Assembly (NCBI RefSeq): GCF_000452705.1
Contig: NZ_CP007014.1
Location: 3,224,001-3,288,000 of the forward strand
Direction: 5' to 3'
DNA from: Pseudomonas syringae CC1557
GTDB lineage: Bacteria; Pseudomonadota; Gammaproteobacteria; Pseudomonadales; Pseudomonadaceae
Length of the DNA stretch: 64,000 bases
Position numbers and translations under genes: made by a program. The notes beneath the pieces were generated by a model. It made no database searches and had not been told where the DNA came from. It saw nothing but the letters and a program-made list of their open reading frames with translations. Below are positions 25,906-35,865 of the stretch, in pieces. Position 1 is the stretch's first letter, and the number at the start of each line of letters is the position of its first letter.

Positions 25906-27161
25906 ATACCGCTGAATCCCCCTGCCTGATCCTGCGCAACGGCCGCCTGCTGGACCTGCAACTGGGCGAGTTGATCACCGGCCAGGAAGTCGTGATCGAG
26001 GGCGAGCGCATCGTCGAGGTGCGCGCTGAGGGTCAACCTGCCCCGGCCAACGCGCAGGTGGTTGATCTGGGCGGCAGGACCCTGATGCCCGGCCTGATCG
26101 ATTGCCACGTACACGTACTGGCGTCCAATGCCAATCTGGGCATGAACGCCTTGCAGCCCAACGCGATCATCATGTACCGCGCGCTGCCGATTCTGGCGGC
26201 GATGCTCAATCGTGGTTTCACCACCGTGCGTGACGCCGGCGGTGCCGACTGGGCGTTGGCGCGTTCGATTCAGATGGGCCTGATTCCGGGCCCGAGGATT
26301 TTTGCATCCGGCAAAGCGCTGTCGCAGACCGGTGGCCACGGCGACATGCGCGCCCGAGGTGAACTGCTGCTCAACGAGCCTTGCTCATGTTGCTTCCGGG
26401 CCGGGGCCATCGCCCGCGTGGTCGATGGCGTCGACAATGTGCGCCTGGCAGTGCGTGAAGAGCTGCAACAAGGCGCCAACCAGATCAAGATCATGGCCTC
26501 GGGCGGCGTTTCATCGCCCACCGATCCGATTGCCAACACTCAATACAGCGAGGCCGAAATTCGCGCCATCGTCGACGAAGCGGCAGCGGCCAATACCTAC
26601 GTCATGGCCCATGCCTACACAGCCCGGGCCATTCGCCGTGCCATCGAATGCGGTGTGCGGACCATCGAGCATGGCAATCTGGTGGACGCCGACACCGCTC
26701 GCCTGATGGCCGAAAAAGGCGCGTTTGCGGTGCCGACCCAGGTCACCTACGAGATGCTCGCCGAGTACGGCGAACGCTTCGGCCTGCCCGCTGATTCAGT
26801 GGCGAAGATCGAAGACGTACGACAGGCCGGGCGTAACGCTCTGTTGCTGTTCGCCGAAGCCGGCGTACCCATGGGCTATGGCTCGGATCTGCTAGGCGAA
26901 ATGCACGAATATCAGACCCACGAACTGAAGATTCGCGCGGAGCTGCTGGGTAATCTGGCAGCGCTGCGCAGTGCCACCAGTGTTGCCGCACAGATTCTGC
27001 AACGCGAAGGTGAACTGGGCTGCATTGCTGCCGGGGCGATTGCCGATCTGCTGGTGGTGGACGGCGACCCGCTGAGCGACATCAGCTGCCTTGTGGGCCA
27101 GGGTGAGCAGCTGGCGATGATTGTTCAGGGTGGTCAGGTGCGCAAGAACACCCTGCTCTGA
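25902..27161 (+). CDS. metal-dependent amidohydrolase (Xaa-Pro dipeptidase/imidazolonepropionase-like)
   Basis: A 419-residue amidohydrolase. After a beta-sandwich start, DCHVHVLAS (about residues 67-75) gives the HxH metal pair. KIMASGGVSSP has the lysine that is usually carbamylated (about residue 196), MAHAYTARAIRRA and EHGNLVD give two more metal-ligand histidines, and MGYGSDLLGE has the catalytic aspartate (about residue 329). It is coupled by a 4-bp overlap to the MHS transporter. The pattern fits the group of bacterial amidohydrolases that hydrolyse N-acylated amino acids or cyclic amides. The true substrate is not apparent. It converges on the deacetylase gene with only 7 bp between the stops. 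Confidence 0.9.
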   Translation: MNTAESPCLILRNGRLLDLQLGELITGQEVVIEGERIVEVRAEGQPAPANAQVVDLGGRTLMPGLIDCHVHVLASNANLGMNALQPNAIIMYRALPILAAMLNRGFTTVRDAGGADWALARSIQMGLIPGPRIFASGKALSQTGGHGDMRARGELLLNEPCSCCFRAGAIARVVDGVDNVRLAVREELQQGANQIKIMASGGVSSPTDPIANTQYSEAEIRAIVDEAAAANTYVMAHAYTARAIRRAIECGVRTIEHGNLVDADTARLMAEKGAFAVPTQVTYEMLAEYGERFGLPADSVAKIEDVRQAGRNALLLFAEAGVPMGYGSDLLGEMHEYQTHELKIRAELLGNLAALRSATSVAAQILQREGELGCIAAGAIADLLVVDGDPLSDISCLVGQGEQLAMIVQGGQVRKNTLL

Positions 27162-27168
27162 CCCGCCG

Positions 27169-28068
27169 TCAGTGAGCGTTGTGGTCCCAGATCCAGTTCC
27201 ACACGCCGGGTAAGTGAACAGGCTGGTCGGCGTTCCTGACGGTACGCGCCAAGGCAGCGCGCTGCAATTGCGCGCTGTCATCGTAAAACGGCTTTTCGGC
27301 CAGACGCACGCCGGTCTGCGCCGCGCTGTCGACCAGTATCTGCAAATATTCCTGCGCGTGCCGTGCGGTGTAGCGGTTCAGGTCATGGAAGGTCACCACC
27401 ACCGGAATCACTCCGTCGACCGCAGGCATTTCCCCGGCAGCAATGCGCTCGCGTACCTGAGATAGCTGGCTGACCATGTTCGAGCGCCGCCGCAGGCTGA
27501 AGTTGTAACCCCAGATTTTACCGTCGTTGGCGCTCAGGTCAGTCAGCAAGACATGCAGGCCGTGGCGCTGATAGGCGCTGAACGTGCGTTTGTCGTAGTT
27601 CCAGAATGGCGGCCGCAGCAAAACGGTCGGCGCCCCGGTGATGGAGGCCATAATGGCGCAGCCCTTGCTCAGGGACTGCTCCAGTTCGTCGTCGGTCAAC
27701 GAGCGATGATTGGTGTGGTGCGGTGTGGCGGAATGAAAGCCCAGCAGATGGCCTTCCTCATGCTCGCGCTGCATGATCGCCCGGCCTTGATCACTGTTGC
27801 CCGCGCCTGTTGCGCCGGTCTGTACGAAAAATACCGCCTTGATGTGCGGCTGAACCGGGTTCTCGGCCAGGCTGTCGAGCACCGTGATACTCGGGTTGTA
27901 AAACGTCGAAGCACTCGGGCCGTCGTCAAAAGTCAGCAGGAAACGAACCGGCGGCTGCTGACGCAACTGCTCGGCAGTCTTTGCCGTCAGCGGCACTGGC
28001 GCACTGATGCAGGCCGACAGGCTCAGGGCGATGGCAAGCATCCACAGGGCATTGAATACGGGTTTCAT
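27169..28068 (-). CDS. polysaccharide deacetylase-family lipoprotein
   Basis: A 299-residue protein with a lipoprotein signal (MKPVFNALWMLAIALSLSAC; lipobox Cys20) and a NodB-homology domain. TFDDGPS (about residues 48-54) gives the catalytic and metal-binding Asp pair. HSATPHHTNH and RPPFWNYD supply the metal histidines and the Arg motif. It is probably anchored to the outer or inner membrane, facing the periplasm, and removes N- or O-acetyl groups from a glycan or, less likely, another amide. Its ATG overlaps the stop of the GNAT-C39 gene by 4 bp, so the two are co-translated. Why a deacetylase is coupled to a protease-acyltransferase is unexplained. Confidence 0.88.
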   Translation of the reverse strand: MKPVFNALWMLAIALSLSACISAPVPLTAKTAEQLRQQPPVRFLLTFDDGPSASTFYNPSITVLDSLAENPVQPHIKAVFFVQTGATGAGNSDQGRAIMQREHEEGHLLGFHSATPHHTNHRSLTDDELEQSLSKGCAIMASITGAPTVLLRPPFWNYDKRTFSAYQRHGLHVLLTDLSANDGKIWGYNFSLRRRSNMVSQLSQVRERIAAGEMPAVDGVIPVVVTFHDLNRYTARHAQEYLQILVDSAAQTGVRLAEKPFYDDSAQLQRAALARTVRNADQPVHLPGVWNWIWDHNAH

Positions 28069-29228
28069 CTGAGGGCTGGATCCTTTGCGTGAGCTGCCAA
28101 AGCCTTGTGTAAAGCGGACGAATGATCATCCACCGGCGCGGCAAACACAATAACCGCAGCTCTGAGTTTGTCGGCGCCGAAACAGCTCATGCGGTTGAAG
28201 TCAGCGTGGCTGACCGGCATGTGCTGGCAGTCGATGGCCTGACGATGCAGGCTGTGATCGATGTCAGGATCGTGCAGGTAGACAAAATCGCTGTCGCAAT
28301 CGGTCACCATTACCCAATGCGGGGCCTTGGAGCGTGTCAGGCGGTAGCTGCTGATCAGCACCAGGGGTTTGCCACCGTCGGCCAGTACACGCGGCAGATT
28401 CAGCGAGCGATTGGGTAACGATTGCACACCGCAGGCGTCAAGCTCGCGACAGAACTGTTCGTGAACCAGACGGATGACTTGTTTCTTGTTGTCGCTGCGC
28501 ACTCCGCCCAGAAACAACGGGCCTGACACCGACACCAGCAGATTCACCGCAAAACCGCGCCGCCATGCCGCCAGTGCCAGGCCTTGTGGGCTACACCCGC
28601 CGTGACCGGAGGTCATGAACACCGTGGTCGCTTCGCGCCAGATCTGCACTTCTTCAGCGCGGTCCATCAAACGCTCGGGCTGCAAGGCTTTCATGGCCAT
28701 CAATAAACAGGCCGGGCCACAGGTGAAATCCAGCGTCTGCTGGTAGTAAGGCACCGAACGGCTGTCGTGCCTGACGTGCTCGACGATACGCTTCTCGTAA
28801 CGAAGCGCCGGGGCGTGGTCCTGGTAGTAATCGTCGACCTGAGCGAAACGCCGATAACCGTTGCGCTCGTACAGGCCAATCGCTGCGGCATTGTCGGGCC
28901 GCACCTCCAGCCGCAGGTACGCGCAATCGCGCTCCACCGCCTGTTGTTCGGCACGCTGCAACAACTGTCTGCCCAGCCCCTGTCCCCTCGCAGACTCGGC
29001 GATCGCCAGCGAATACAAACGCCCCAGCGAAGTGCCGCGATGGAACAGCACCAGCGCGTAACCGGTGAGTTGACCCGCGTGCTCGGCGACGATCAGACAC
29101 GCGTTGGCGCGGCGGATCATCCAGTGAAAACTGCGTGCCGTCAGCCGGTCGCCTTCAAAGCTCTGGTTCTCCAGAAACAGCAGCGCCTCGACATCGGCTT
29201 CAACTGCATCACGAAATATAAAGTCCAT
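28065..29228 (-). CDS. fusion of GNAT acetyltransferase and C39-type papain-fold peptidase
   Basis: A 387-residue two-domain protein. Residues about 1-150 are a GNAT N-acetyltransferase (SLAIAESARGQGLGRQLL is the acetyl-CoA loop; GLYERNGYRRF is motif B). Residues about 165-370 are a C39-type peptidase: TCGPACLLM has the catalytic Cys, HWVMVTDCD the His, and YLHDPD the following Asp. I prefer the ATG at 29228, and a GTG at 29234 is possible. It is divergent from a RimK-like ATP-grasp gene across 93 bp, a neighbourhood I recall from comparative work on amidoligases, where these proteins are predicted to form a peptide or tag system. It is predicted to be cytoplasmic, with no signal peptide. Neither activity is proven. 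Confidence 0.85.
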   Translation of the reverse strand: MDFIFRDAVEADVEALLFLENQSFEGDRLTARSFHWMIRRANACLIVAEHAGQLTGYALVLFHRGTSLGRLYSLAIAESARGQGLGRQLLQRAEQQAVERDCAYLRLEVRPDNAAAIGLYERNGYRRFAQVDDYYQDHAPALRYEKRIVEHVRHDSRSVPYYQQTLDFTCGPACLLMAMKALQPERLMDRAEEVQIWREATTVFMTSGHGGCSPQGLALAAWRRGFAVNLLVSVSGPLFLGGVRSDNKKQVIRLVHEQFCRELDACGVQSLPNRSLNLPRVLADGGKPLVLISSYRLTRSKAPHWVMVTDCDSDFVYLHDPDIDHSLHRQAIDCQHMPVSHADFNRMSCFGADKLRAAVIVFAAPVDDHSSALHKALAAHAKDPALR

Positions 29229-29321
29229 CTGCACCGCCGTAAAAGTTGTGTAACGAAACGGGACATTTCAAAAAGCACATGCTTAATAGAAAGGACTTGT
29301 TTCCCATCGGATCGATTACAC

Positions 29322-30908
29322 ATGTCAGCGGCACAGGTGAAGATGAACGAAGTATCGGCCCAACTTGCACTTTCAGCAACAACCAGACGTGCAGCCCCCA
29401 CACCCCCCTTTGCAGCGCAGAGGCAACTGGTGATTATTGTCGAACGGCTTGAAGACTGGGCATCGTACTTCCCCAGCGAAGACTTGATCAGCGCTCAGGA
29501 CTATCTCGAAAAACCGCTGAAAGCCACAGCAGGCAAGCGTGTACAAGTTATCAACCTGTGCCGGAGCTACAAGTACCTGGGCCATGGCTATTACTGTTCG
29601 CTGCTGGCCGAAGCGCGCCAGCACAATGTAATTCCTTCGGTAAAAACCATCAGCGAGTTAACGCGAAAATCACTCTACGGCCTGGCCCTGGACGACCTCG
29701 ACAAGTTGCTGGAGACGGCACTTCAGGATCATCCCTATGACGACACCGAAGGGTTTACCCTGACGCTGTACTTCGGCCAGACCACACTGGAACCGTTGAA
29801 AGATCTGGCCCGTCAGTTGTTTGAAGCCTTTCCCTGTCCGATCCTGATGGTCGAGTTTCGCAAGCGTGACAATTGGCATATCGCCGGTATCAAAGCCGGC
29901 GCCCTGCCCCGTTTGCGCGATGATCAGCAAGACGAGTTTGCCATCGCGCTGGACGGTTTCAGCCGCAAGATCTGGCGACAGCCCAGCTCTCGTCGTCTGG
30001 CGCGTTACGACCTGGCGATCCTCCACGACCCGCAGGAGCAACTGCCGCCGTCCAACACTCAGGCGCTGGCCAACTTCATTCGCGTCGGTCAGCGTCTGGG
30101 CATTGATGTCGAGCTGATTGAAAAAAAGGACTATGCCCGTCTGGCGGAGTACGACGCACTGCTGATTCGAGAAACCACCAGTGTCGATAACCACACCTAC
30201 CGGTTTGCCAAAAAAGCCGAAAGCGAAGGCCTGGTGGTCATGGATGACCCCACGTCAATTCTGCGCTGCACCAACAAGGTGTACCTGACCGACCTGCTGA
30301 AAAGCCACGAGCTGGGGATGCCACGAACCGAAATACTCTACAAGGATCGCCCCGAGGAACTGCAACACGTCGCCACGCGGCTGGGTTTCCCGCTGGTACT
30401 GAAAATCCCTGACGGCTGCTTCTCCAGAGGCGTCATCAAGGTCAGCACACCCGAGGAGATGCACACCGCGACGACCCAGTTGTTCGAGCATTCGGTGTTG
30501 TTGCTGGCACAGGAGTTTTTCTACACCGAATACGACTGGCGCATCGGCATTCTCAATCGCAAGCCGATATTTGCCTGCCAGTACTTCATGTCCAAGGGGC
30601 ATTGGCAGATCTACAACCACAAGGCGATTGGTGCCGAGGTCATTGGCGAATGCCGCACGCTTGCGGTACACGAAGCGCCGAGGGCTGTGGTCGAACTGGC
30701 GCTCAAGACCGCCAACCTGATCGGTGACGGGCTTTATGGTGTCGACCTGAAACAATCCGGTGATCAAGTCGTGGTGATTGAAGTCAACGACAACCCGAAT
30801 CTGGATGCCGGTATCGAAGACGCTTATCTGCAGGATGATCTGTACAGTCTGGTGCTGGAAGAATTCATTCGGCGCCTGGAACTCAAGCGCCTCGGCCAGG
30901 CATGGTGA
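29322..30908 (+). CDS. RLAN-domain RimK-family ATP-grasp ligase
   Basis: A 528-residue enzyme. The N-terminal RLAN domain (about residues 40-200) shows LVIIVERLEDWASYFPSED and NLCRSYKYLGHGYYCSLLAE. The RimK-type ATP-grasp domain (about residues 225-520) has FPLVLKIPDGCFSRGVIKV, the nucleotide-binding lysine region, and VIEVNDNPNLDAG, the metal-binding acidic residues. It should join a carboxylate to an amine with ATP, as RimK adds glutamate to ribosomal protein S6. I chose the ATG at 29322, and an ATG at 29343 is an alternative. It is divergent from the GNAT-C39 gene and followed 4 bp later by a CorA-like gene. Its acceptor, peptide or protein, is unknown. Confidence 0.85.
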   Translation: MSAAQVKMNEVSAQLALSATTRRAAPTPPFAAQRQLVIIVERLEDWASYFPSEDLISAQDYLEKPLKATAGKRVQVINLCRSYKYLGHGYYCSLLAEARQHNVIPSVKTISELTRKSLYGLALDDLDKLLETALQDHPYDDTEGFTLTLYFGQTTLEPLKDLARQLFEAFPCPILMVEFRKRDNWHIAGIKAGALPRLRDDQQDEFAIALDGFSRKIWRQPSSRRLARYDLAILHDPQEQLPPSNTQALANFIRVGQRLGIDVELIEKKDYARLAEYDALLIRETTSVDNHTYRFAKKAESEGLVVMDDPTSILRCTNKVYLTDLLKSHELGMPRTEILYKDRPEELQHVATRLGFPLVLKIPDGCFSRGVIKVSTPEEMHTATTQLFEHSVLLLAQEFFYTEYDWRIGILNRKPIFACQYFMSKGHWQIYNHKAIGAEVIGECRTLAVHEAPRAVVELALKTANLIGDGLYGVDLKQSGDQVVVIEVNDNPNLDAGIEDAYLQDDLYSLVLEEFIRRLELKRLGQAW

Positions 30909-30912
30909 AACG

Positions 30913-31842
30913 ATGATTCAAGGTCTGAAACTTGATGCCGGTCGATTGCAGCCCTGTGACTCGCAAAAGGCTCAGGTGCTGTGGTTCAGCAAACCTGATG
31001 CTGGCGAGCGCAGGTTGCTGCTGGAGCAGTTCCACCTCGACGAGCATGCGGTGGCCTCGGCGCTCGACCCGGATGAAATATCGCGCATCGAGTTTCATCC
31101 CGATGCGTTGTTTTTGATCTGGAAACGCCCCGAGAACTATTCGGGCAAGGACAGCTTCTCGTTCGATGTTTCATCATTTGGCGTGCTGCTGAGTCAGGAT
31201 CAACTGCTGCTGATCTGTGATGACGATCAGCTCTTGAGCACGCTGGGGTCTCATCGTCCTCTGAACCAGCCGCTGGATATCCTGCTGGAGATGCTGTTCA
31301 ACAACATTCACCACTATCTGGGACACTTGAAGGTCATCAAGATGGTCGCCCGGGAATTGCAGCAGAAATTCAACTCATCGCTGGAAAACCGCCATCTGTT
31401 GCAAATGTTCAACCTCAGCGAAAGTCTGGTCTATTACATCAACGCTATCCACAGCAATGGCGCGGTGCTGACGCGCCTGCGCAATCACGCGCAAGGCAAG
31501 CAATACGCGGCTACCAGTCTGGCGCTGATCGACGACATGATCATCGAGAACGATCAGTGCTACAAACAGGCTGAAATATATTCCACCGTGTTCGCCGGTC
31601 TGATGGATGCACGGGGCAACCTGGTCAACAACAGCACCAACACCCTGCTGCGCAAACTGACTTTGATCAACGTGGTGTTTCTGCCGTTGAACCTGATTGC
31701 CGGAATCGGCGGCATGTCAGAATTCAGCATGATGACCGCCCCGCTACAGTGGTGGGTGTCTTACCCGGCCTTGCTACTGGCCATGCTCGGGCTCGGGGCG
31801 GTGATGGTCCTGGGACTGCGCAAAATGGCCCGCTCGACCTGA
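30913..31842 (+). CDS. CorA-like divalent-cation channel protein with GMS instead of GMN
   Basis: A 309-residue CorA superfamily protein with a cytoplasmic alpha/beta and coiled-coil region (about residues 1-240) and two C-terminal membrane helices (LINVVFLPLNLIAGIGG, about residues 255-272, and WWVSYPALLLAMLGL, about 282-300). CorA and ZntB channels carry Gly-Met-Asn (GMN) at the end of the first helix. Here the tripeptide is GMS in GIGGMSEF. The gene starts 4 bp after the ATP-grasp stop, so co-translation is likely. It may move Mg2+ or another ion in support of the ligase system, or it may no longer be a selective channel. The GMS change is unusual. Confidence 0.82.
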   Translation: MIQGLKLDAGRLQPCDSQKAQVLWFSKPDAGERRLLLEQFHLDEHAVASALDPDEISRIEFHPDALFLIWKRPENYSGKDSFSFDVSSFGVLLSQDQLLLICDDDQLLSTLGSHRPLNQPLDILLEMLFNNIHHYLGHLKVIKMVARELQQKFNSSLENRHLLQMFNLSESLVYYINAIHSNGAVLTRLRNHAQGKQYAATSLALIDDMIIENDQCYKQAEIYSTVFAGLMDARGNLVNNSTNTLLRKLTLINVVFLPLNLIAGIGGMSEFSMMTAPLQWWVSYPALLLAMLGLGAVMVLGLRKMARST

Positions 31843-31846
31843 GCCG

Positions 31847-32698
31847 TTACTTTTCCCAGTCGGCCTTGGCGATCTGCAAACCATGCAGCCCGTTGTACGC
31901 CGCACGCTCGGGAGACTGCCAGCCCTCCAGTAACGAGGCGTCGAGGTCATAGATCTCGACACCCAACGGCCGGCAGACGCTTAGCGGGTCCTGGGCCTCA
32001 GGGCCCCACATTGGCAGTGACAGGTCGCCACCCGGACAGGTCGACAGCGCACACAGCAGGTCGATCTCCGCAAAAAACTCCAGGTAGTCGCCCTTCTGCG
32101 CTGGGCAGGCTTTCATGAAATACATATCGTCGTGATTCAGGCCGGTGCACTGAAAGATGTTCAGCACATCGTGCACATCGAATTCGGTCAGACCATGCGG
32201 CAACACTGCGCGAGTCAGGTTCGAATGGCAGTGGTGATGAAAGTCTTCGCCGGTCAGCATCTTGTTGACGTAAGGGTCACAGCGCGTACCGAGCAAGTCG
32301 TGCAGGCGGCCGCCATGCTCGTCGATGCCGTAGCTGGCGAGGCTGTCATCGGTGATGGTAACCAGCGGCCGCAGGAACGGCAGGTTCGACCACAACCGGT
32401 CATGGGTGCTGACGTGCGCACCCTGCAACTGACGCGTGCGCGCTGCCCATAAGCGTTCGCGAGGGTCATTGGCATTCCATACGTTGAAATCGCCCACTTG
32501 CGGCCCGACCGGTGTGGTGACGCGAAACACCTGGCCAGCCCTGACCTTCCACGCGCGCCCGGTGCGAATCGGTACTTCGAACTGTTCGACCAATGTGCGC
32601 TGCTGCGCATTCGCCCGTATACGCTCGTAAAAAGCCGTGTCCACTTGCAGCGCTGCGCCCTTGCTGACCTGATAGGCGGCTGGGTAGTCTTTGTACAT
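31847..32698 (-). CDS. DUF1989 (urea carboxylase-associated) family protein
   Basis: A 283-residue protein of the DUF1989 family, often annotated as urea carboxylase-associated. Visible landmarks are the N-terminal VRAGQVFRV, VGDFNVWNAND (about residues 68-78), the histidine-rich HHHCHSNL near residue 154, and TCPGGDLSL near residue 225. The clustered His and Cys suggest a metal site. It converges with the CorA-like gene (4 bp between stops), so it is not in that operon, and it lies 71 bp from the dnaE2 stop. No urea carboxylase or allophanate genes are in the window, so any nitrogen role is unsupported here. Start ATG at 32698 is preceded by GAGAAG. Confidence 0.8.
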   Translation of the reverse strand: MYKDYPAAYQVSKGAALQVDTAFYERIRANAQQRTLVEQFEVPIRTGRAWKVRAGQVFRVTTPVGPQVGDFNVWNANDPRERLWAARTRQLQGAHVSTHDRLWSNLPFLRPLVTITDDSLASYGIDEHGGRLHDLLGTRCDPYVNKMLTGEDFHHHCHSNLTRAVLPHGLTEFDVHDVLNIFQCTGLNHDDMYFMKACPAQKGDYLEFFAEIDLLCALSTCPGGDLSLPMWGPEAQDPLSVCRPLGVEIYDLDASLLEGWQSPERAAYNGLHGLQIAKADWEK

Positions 32699-32769
32699 TC
32701 AGGGCTTCTCGTTGGCAGGATGTAGCGATTAATGCTGCAAATTGCGGGCCTGGTGCTGGCCTGACCCGA

Positions 32770-35700
32770 TCACTGAAAATCCCGACTGCGCACATCCAGC
32801 CCTGTCAGCAGCGGCGTGAGGTCATACAGCCGCTGGGCGATCAGGTGGCGCACGCCGCTTTTCGATTCCAGCCGTCCGAACACGTGCAGTAACTGCGAAC
32901 CGACCAATACCTTGCGCTGGCGCTCGGCCAGGTCGCGCCAGACCACGACATTGACCATGCCGAACTCATCTTCCAGCGTCACGAAGGTCACGCCGCTGGC
33001 AGTGCCCGGTCGTTGTCGGCCGATAACCAGACCTGCCACGCTGAGGGTTCGGTCGTTTTCCAGCGTCAGCAAGTCCTGCGAGCTGCGAAAGCGCTTGGCA
33101 GCCAGTTGCCGCCGCAGCAAGGCCAATGGGTGTGGACCAAGGGTGGTGCCGAGTGTGGCGTAATCGGCAACCAGGTCTTCGGCCACGGTCGGCAGCGGCA
33201 GCGTTACCTGGGTTTCTTCGCTGGGCAGGTCGCTGAACAGCGGACGCTGGGCTTCGACCCCTGCCACTTCCCAGCGCGCCCGGTGCCGATGGCCGATCAG
33301 ACCGCGCAAGGCCCCGGAATCTGCAAGTGCTTCGGCGGCGCGAGCATCGAGCCCGGCGCGTAACGTCAGGTCCGTAGCATCGGCAAACGGTCGCTTCGAA
33401 CGCGCCGTTTCGATACGCAAGGCATCGTCTTCACGAAAGCCACCCACCATACGCAACCCGAGACGAATGGCCAGATTGCGCGTGCTGTCAGGGTGGTCCA
33501 GCGGTTCCAGCGAGCAATCCCAGTGGCTGTAACGGATGTCCACCGGGCGTATTTCGATGTGATGACGCCGCGCGTCTTGCAGCAGTTGGTCCGGGCTGTA
33601 AAAGCCCATCGGCCAGCTGTTGATCAGCGCGCAGGTAAAGGCTGCCGGCTCATTGCATTTGAGCCAGCAACTGGCATAGGTCAGCAAGGCAAAGCTGGCG
33701 GCATGGGATTCAGGAAAGCCGTAGCTGCCGAAGCCTTTGATCTGTTCGAAGATGCGGTCGGCAAAGTCCGCTTCGTAACCGTTGTTCAGCATGCCTGTGC
33801 GCAAACGCTCACGGTGCGGATCCAGCCCGCCGTGGCGTTTCCAGGCGGCCATGGCGCGGCGCAATTCGTCGGCCTCGCCGGGCGTATAACCCGCGGCAAT
33901 GATCGCCACTTCCATGACCTGTTCCTGAAACAGCGGTACGCCCAAGGTGCGCTCAAAGACACTTTTCAGCTTGGGCGGATAGGTGATGACTTCCTCTTTA
34001 TTACGCCGACGCAGGTACGGATGAACCATGTCGCCCTGAATCGGCCCCGGCCGGACAATGGCGACTTCGATGACCAGGTCATAAAACTTCTCGGGCCTGA
34101 GGCGTGGCAGCATGGCCATCTGGGCACGGGACTCGATTTGGAATACGCCGATGGTGTCGGCGCGGCTGATCATTTCGTAGGTTTTCCGATCATCACCTGG
34201 CAGATTTGCCAGGGTCCAGCGCTTGCCTCGGTGCAGATGCACCAAATCGAACGTCCTGCGCAGTGCACTGAGCATGCCCAGTGCAAGGATGTCGACTTTC
34301 AGCAGGCCGACCAGATCCAGATCGTCCTTGTCCCATTGAATGATGGTGCGCTCGGCCATCGCCGCATTCTCGACCGGCACCAGTGTGTCCAGCGGGTGCT
34401 CGGAAATCACGAAGCCGCCCGGATGCTGCGAGAGATGCCGAGGGAAGCCGATAAGCTCGCCGGTCAGTGCCAGCACACGCTTTAGGATCGGTGTGTCGGC
34501 ATCGAAACCGTATTCGCGCAAGCGTTCGGGCGAAGGCAGCGAGTCGCTCCAGCGACTGAACGCTTCGGACAAAGTATTGATCTGGTCAGACGGCAAGCCC
34601 AGCACCTTGGCCACGTCACGCAGTGCGCCAGAACCGTGATAAGTGCTGGCCACGGCGGTCAGCGCCGCCCTGCCCCGGCCGTAACGCCGGAATATGTACT
34701 GGATGACTTCTTCGCGGCGGTCATGCTCGAAATCCACGTCAATGTCGGGGGGTTCGTTGCGCTCTTTGGAAATGAAGCGTTCGAACAACAGGTTGCTCTG
34801 TTCCGGGTTCAGCTCGGTGATGCCCAGCGCGTAGCACACTGCCGAGTTGGCCGCCGACCCACGGCCCTGACAAAGAATGTGCTGGCTGCGGGCAAACTCG
34901 ACGATGTCGTGGACCGTCAGAAAGTAGCTATCGAACTTCTTTTCCGTGATCAGGGCCAGTTCTTTCTCGACCTGCGCACGCGTCGACACACTCAAGCCTT
35001 TCGGCCAGCGCCTGCGAATTCCGCGCTCGGTCAGCTCGCGCAGCCATGATGTGGAGGTCTGCCCCTTGGGCACCAGTTCATGGGGGTATTCATAGCGCAA
35101 TTGATCGAAGGTGAAGGTGCAGCGCCGGGCAATGCGCGCCGACTCGGCCAGCAGCCAGTCAGGGTAATGCTCGGCCAGTGCGTCGAGTGGACGTAGATGG
35201 CGCTCGCCGTTGGCAAAGAGCAGGTGCCCGGCTTCGGCCACGGTGGTGTGATGGCGGATGGCAGTCATGGTGTCCTGCAAAGCGCGTCGCCCACGGGCAT
35301 GCATGTGTACGTCGCCGCTGGCCACTGCCGGAATGCCCAGCGACTGCGCCAGCGCCAGCAAATCGGCCAGACGCTGATCGTCATCCGCACCGCGATGCAG
35401 CTCTACGCCCAGCCACAGGCGCTCGGCAAAATGCTCGCGCAACCAGTTGCCCTGCGCCAGACAGGTTTGAGCGTCGCCTTCGATATCCGCCAGCCAGATG
35501 GCCAGCAAACCACGGGATGAGTGCTCGAAATCTTCACGCAGCAGACGATATTCACCCTTTTTGGCCCTGCGCCGGGCAGCGGTGATCAACCTGCACAGCG
35601 CTTCATATCCCGTTTTGTCCTCCACCAGCAGGACAATCTTCGGGCCATTTTCGATGTGCATTTCGCTGCCGACGATCAACGGCAGACCGGTTTTCTGCGA

Positions 35701-35865
35701 CGCCTGCCAAGCGCGAACGATACCTGCCAGGGTGCATTCGTCGGTAATCGCCAGCGCCGTGTAGCCATGGCGCACGGCCCGCTCGAACAACTCACGGGCA
35801 CTTGAAGCGCCACGCTGAAAGCTGAAGTTGGACAGGCAATGCAGCTCGGCATAGTCGGTACTCAT
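32770..35865 (-). CDS. dnaE2: error-prone DNA polymerase DnaE2 (ImuC)
   Basis: A 1031-residue C-family DNA polymerase, the usual DnaE2/ImuC size. The N-terminal PHP domain opens [15 protein letters not shown]. The catalytic Asp pair is in [16 protein letters not shown] (about residues 370-385), with a third acidic residue in the palm further on. The helix-hairpin-helix region and an OB-fold ([19 protein letters not shown]) follow near the C-terminus. It extends primers past lesions in the SOS mutasome with ImuA and ImuB. I take the ATG at 35865, which overlaps the imuB stop by 4 bp. Longer readings add residues antisense to imuB. It is the last gene of the lexA2-imuA-imuB-dnaE2 operon. Confidence 0.95.
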   Translation of the reverse strand: MSTDYAELHCLSNFSFQRGASSARELFERAVRHGYTALAITDECTLAGIVRAWQASQKTGLPLIVGSEMHIENGPKIVLLVEDKTGYEALCRLITAARRRAKKGEYRLLREDFEHSSRGLLAIWLADIEGDAQTCLAQGNWLREHFAERLWLGVELHRGADDDQRLADLLALAQSLGIPAVASGDVHMHARGRRALQDTMTAIRHHTTVAEAGHLLFANGERHLRPLDALAEHYPDWLLAESARIARRCTFTFDQLRYEYPHELVPKGQTSTSWLRELTERGIRRRWPKGLSVSTRAQVEKELALITEKKFDSYFLTVHDIVEFARSQHILCQGRGSAANSAVCYALGITELNPEQSNLLFERFISKERNEPPDIDVDFEHDRREEVIQYIFRRYGRGRAALTAVASTYHGSGALRDVAKVLGLPSDQINTLSEAFSRWSDSLPSPERLREYGFDADTPILKRVLALTGELIGFPRHLSQHPGGFVISEHPLDTLVPVENAAMAERTIIQWDKDDLDLVGLLKVDILALGMLSALRRTFDLVHLHRGKRWTLANLPGDDRKTYEMISRADTIGVFQIESRAQMAMLPRLRPEKFYDLVIEVAIVRPGPIQGDMVHPYLRRRNKEEVITYPPKLKSVFERTLGVPLFQEQVMEVAIIAAGYTPGEADELRRAMAAWKRHGGLDPHRERLRTGMLNNGYEADFADRIFEQIKGFGSYGFPESHAASFALLTYASCWLKCNEPAAFTCALINSWPMGFYSPDQLLQDARRHHIEIRPVDIRYSHWDCSLEPLDHPDSTRNLAIRLGLRMVGGFREDDALRIETARSKRPFADATDLTLRAGLDARAAEALADSGALRGLIGHRHRARWEVAGVEAQRPLFSDLPSEETQVTLPLPTVAEDLVADYATLGTTLGPHPLALLRRQLAAKRFRSSQDLLTLENDRTLSVAGLVIGRQRPGTASGVTFVTLEDEFGMVNVVVWRDLAERQRKVLVGSQLLHVFGRLESKSGVRHLIAQRLYDLTPLLTGLDVRSRDFQ

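Noticed and set aside
28767..29321. In-frame extension of the ATP-grasp gene to 28767
   Set aside because: It runs antisense through the GNAT-C39 gene. The RLAN domain begins just after 29322.
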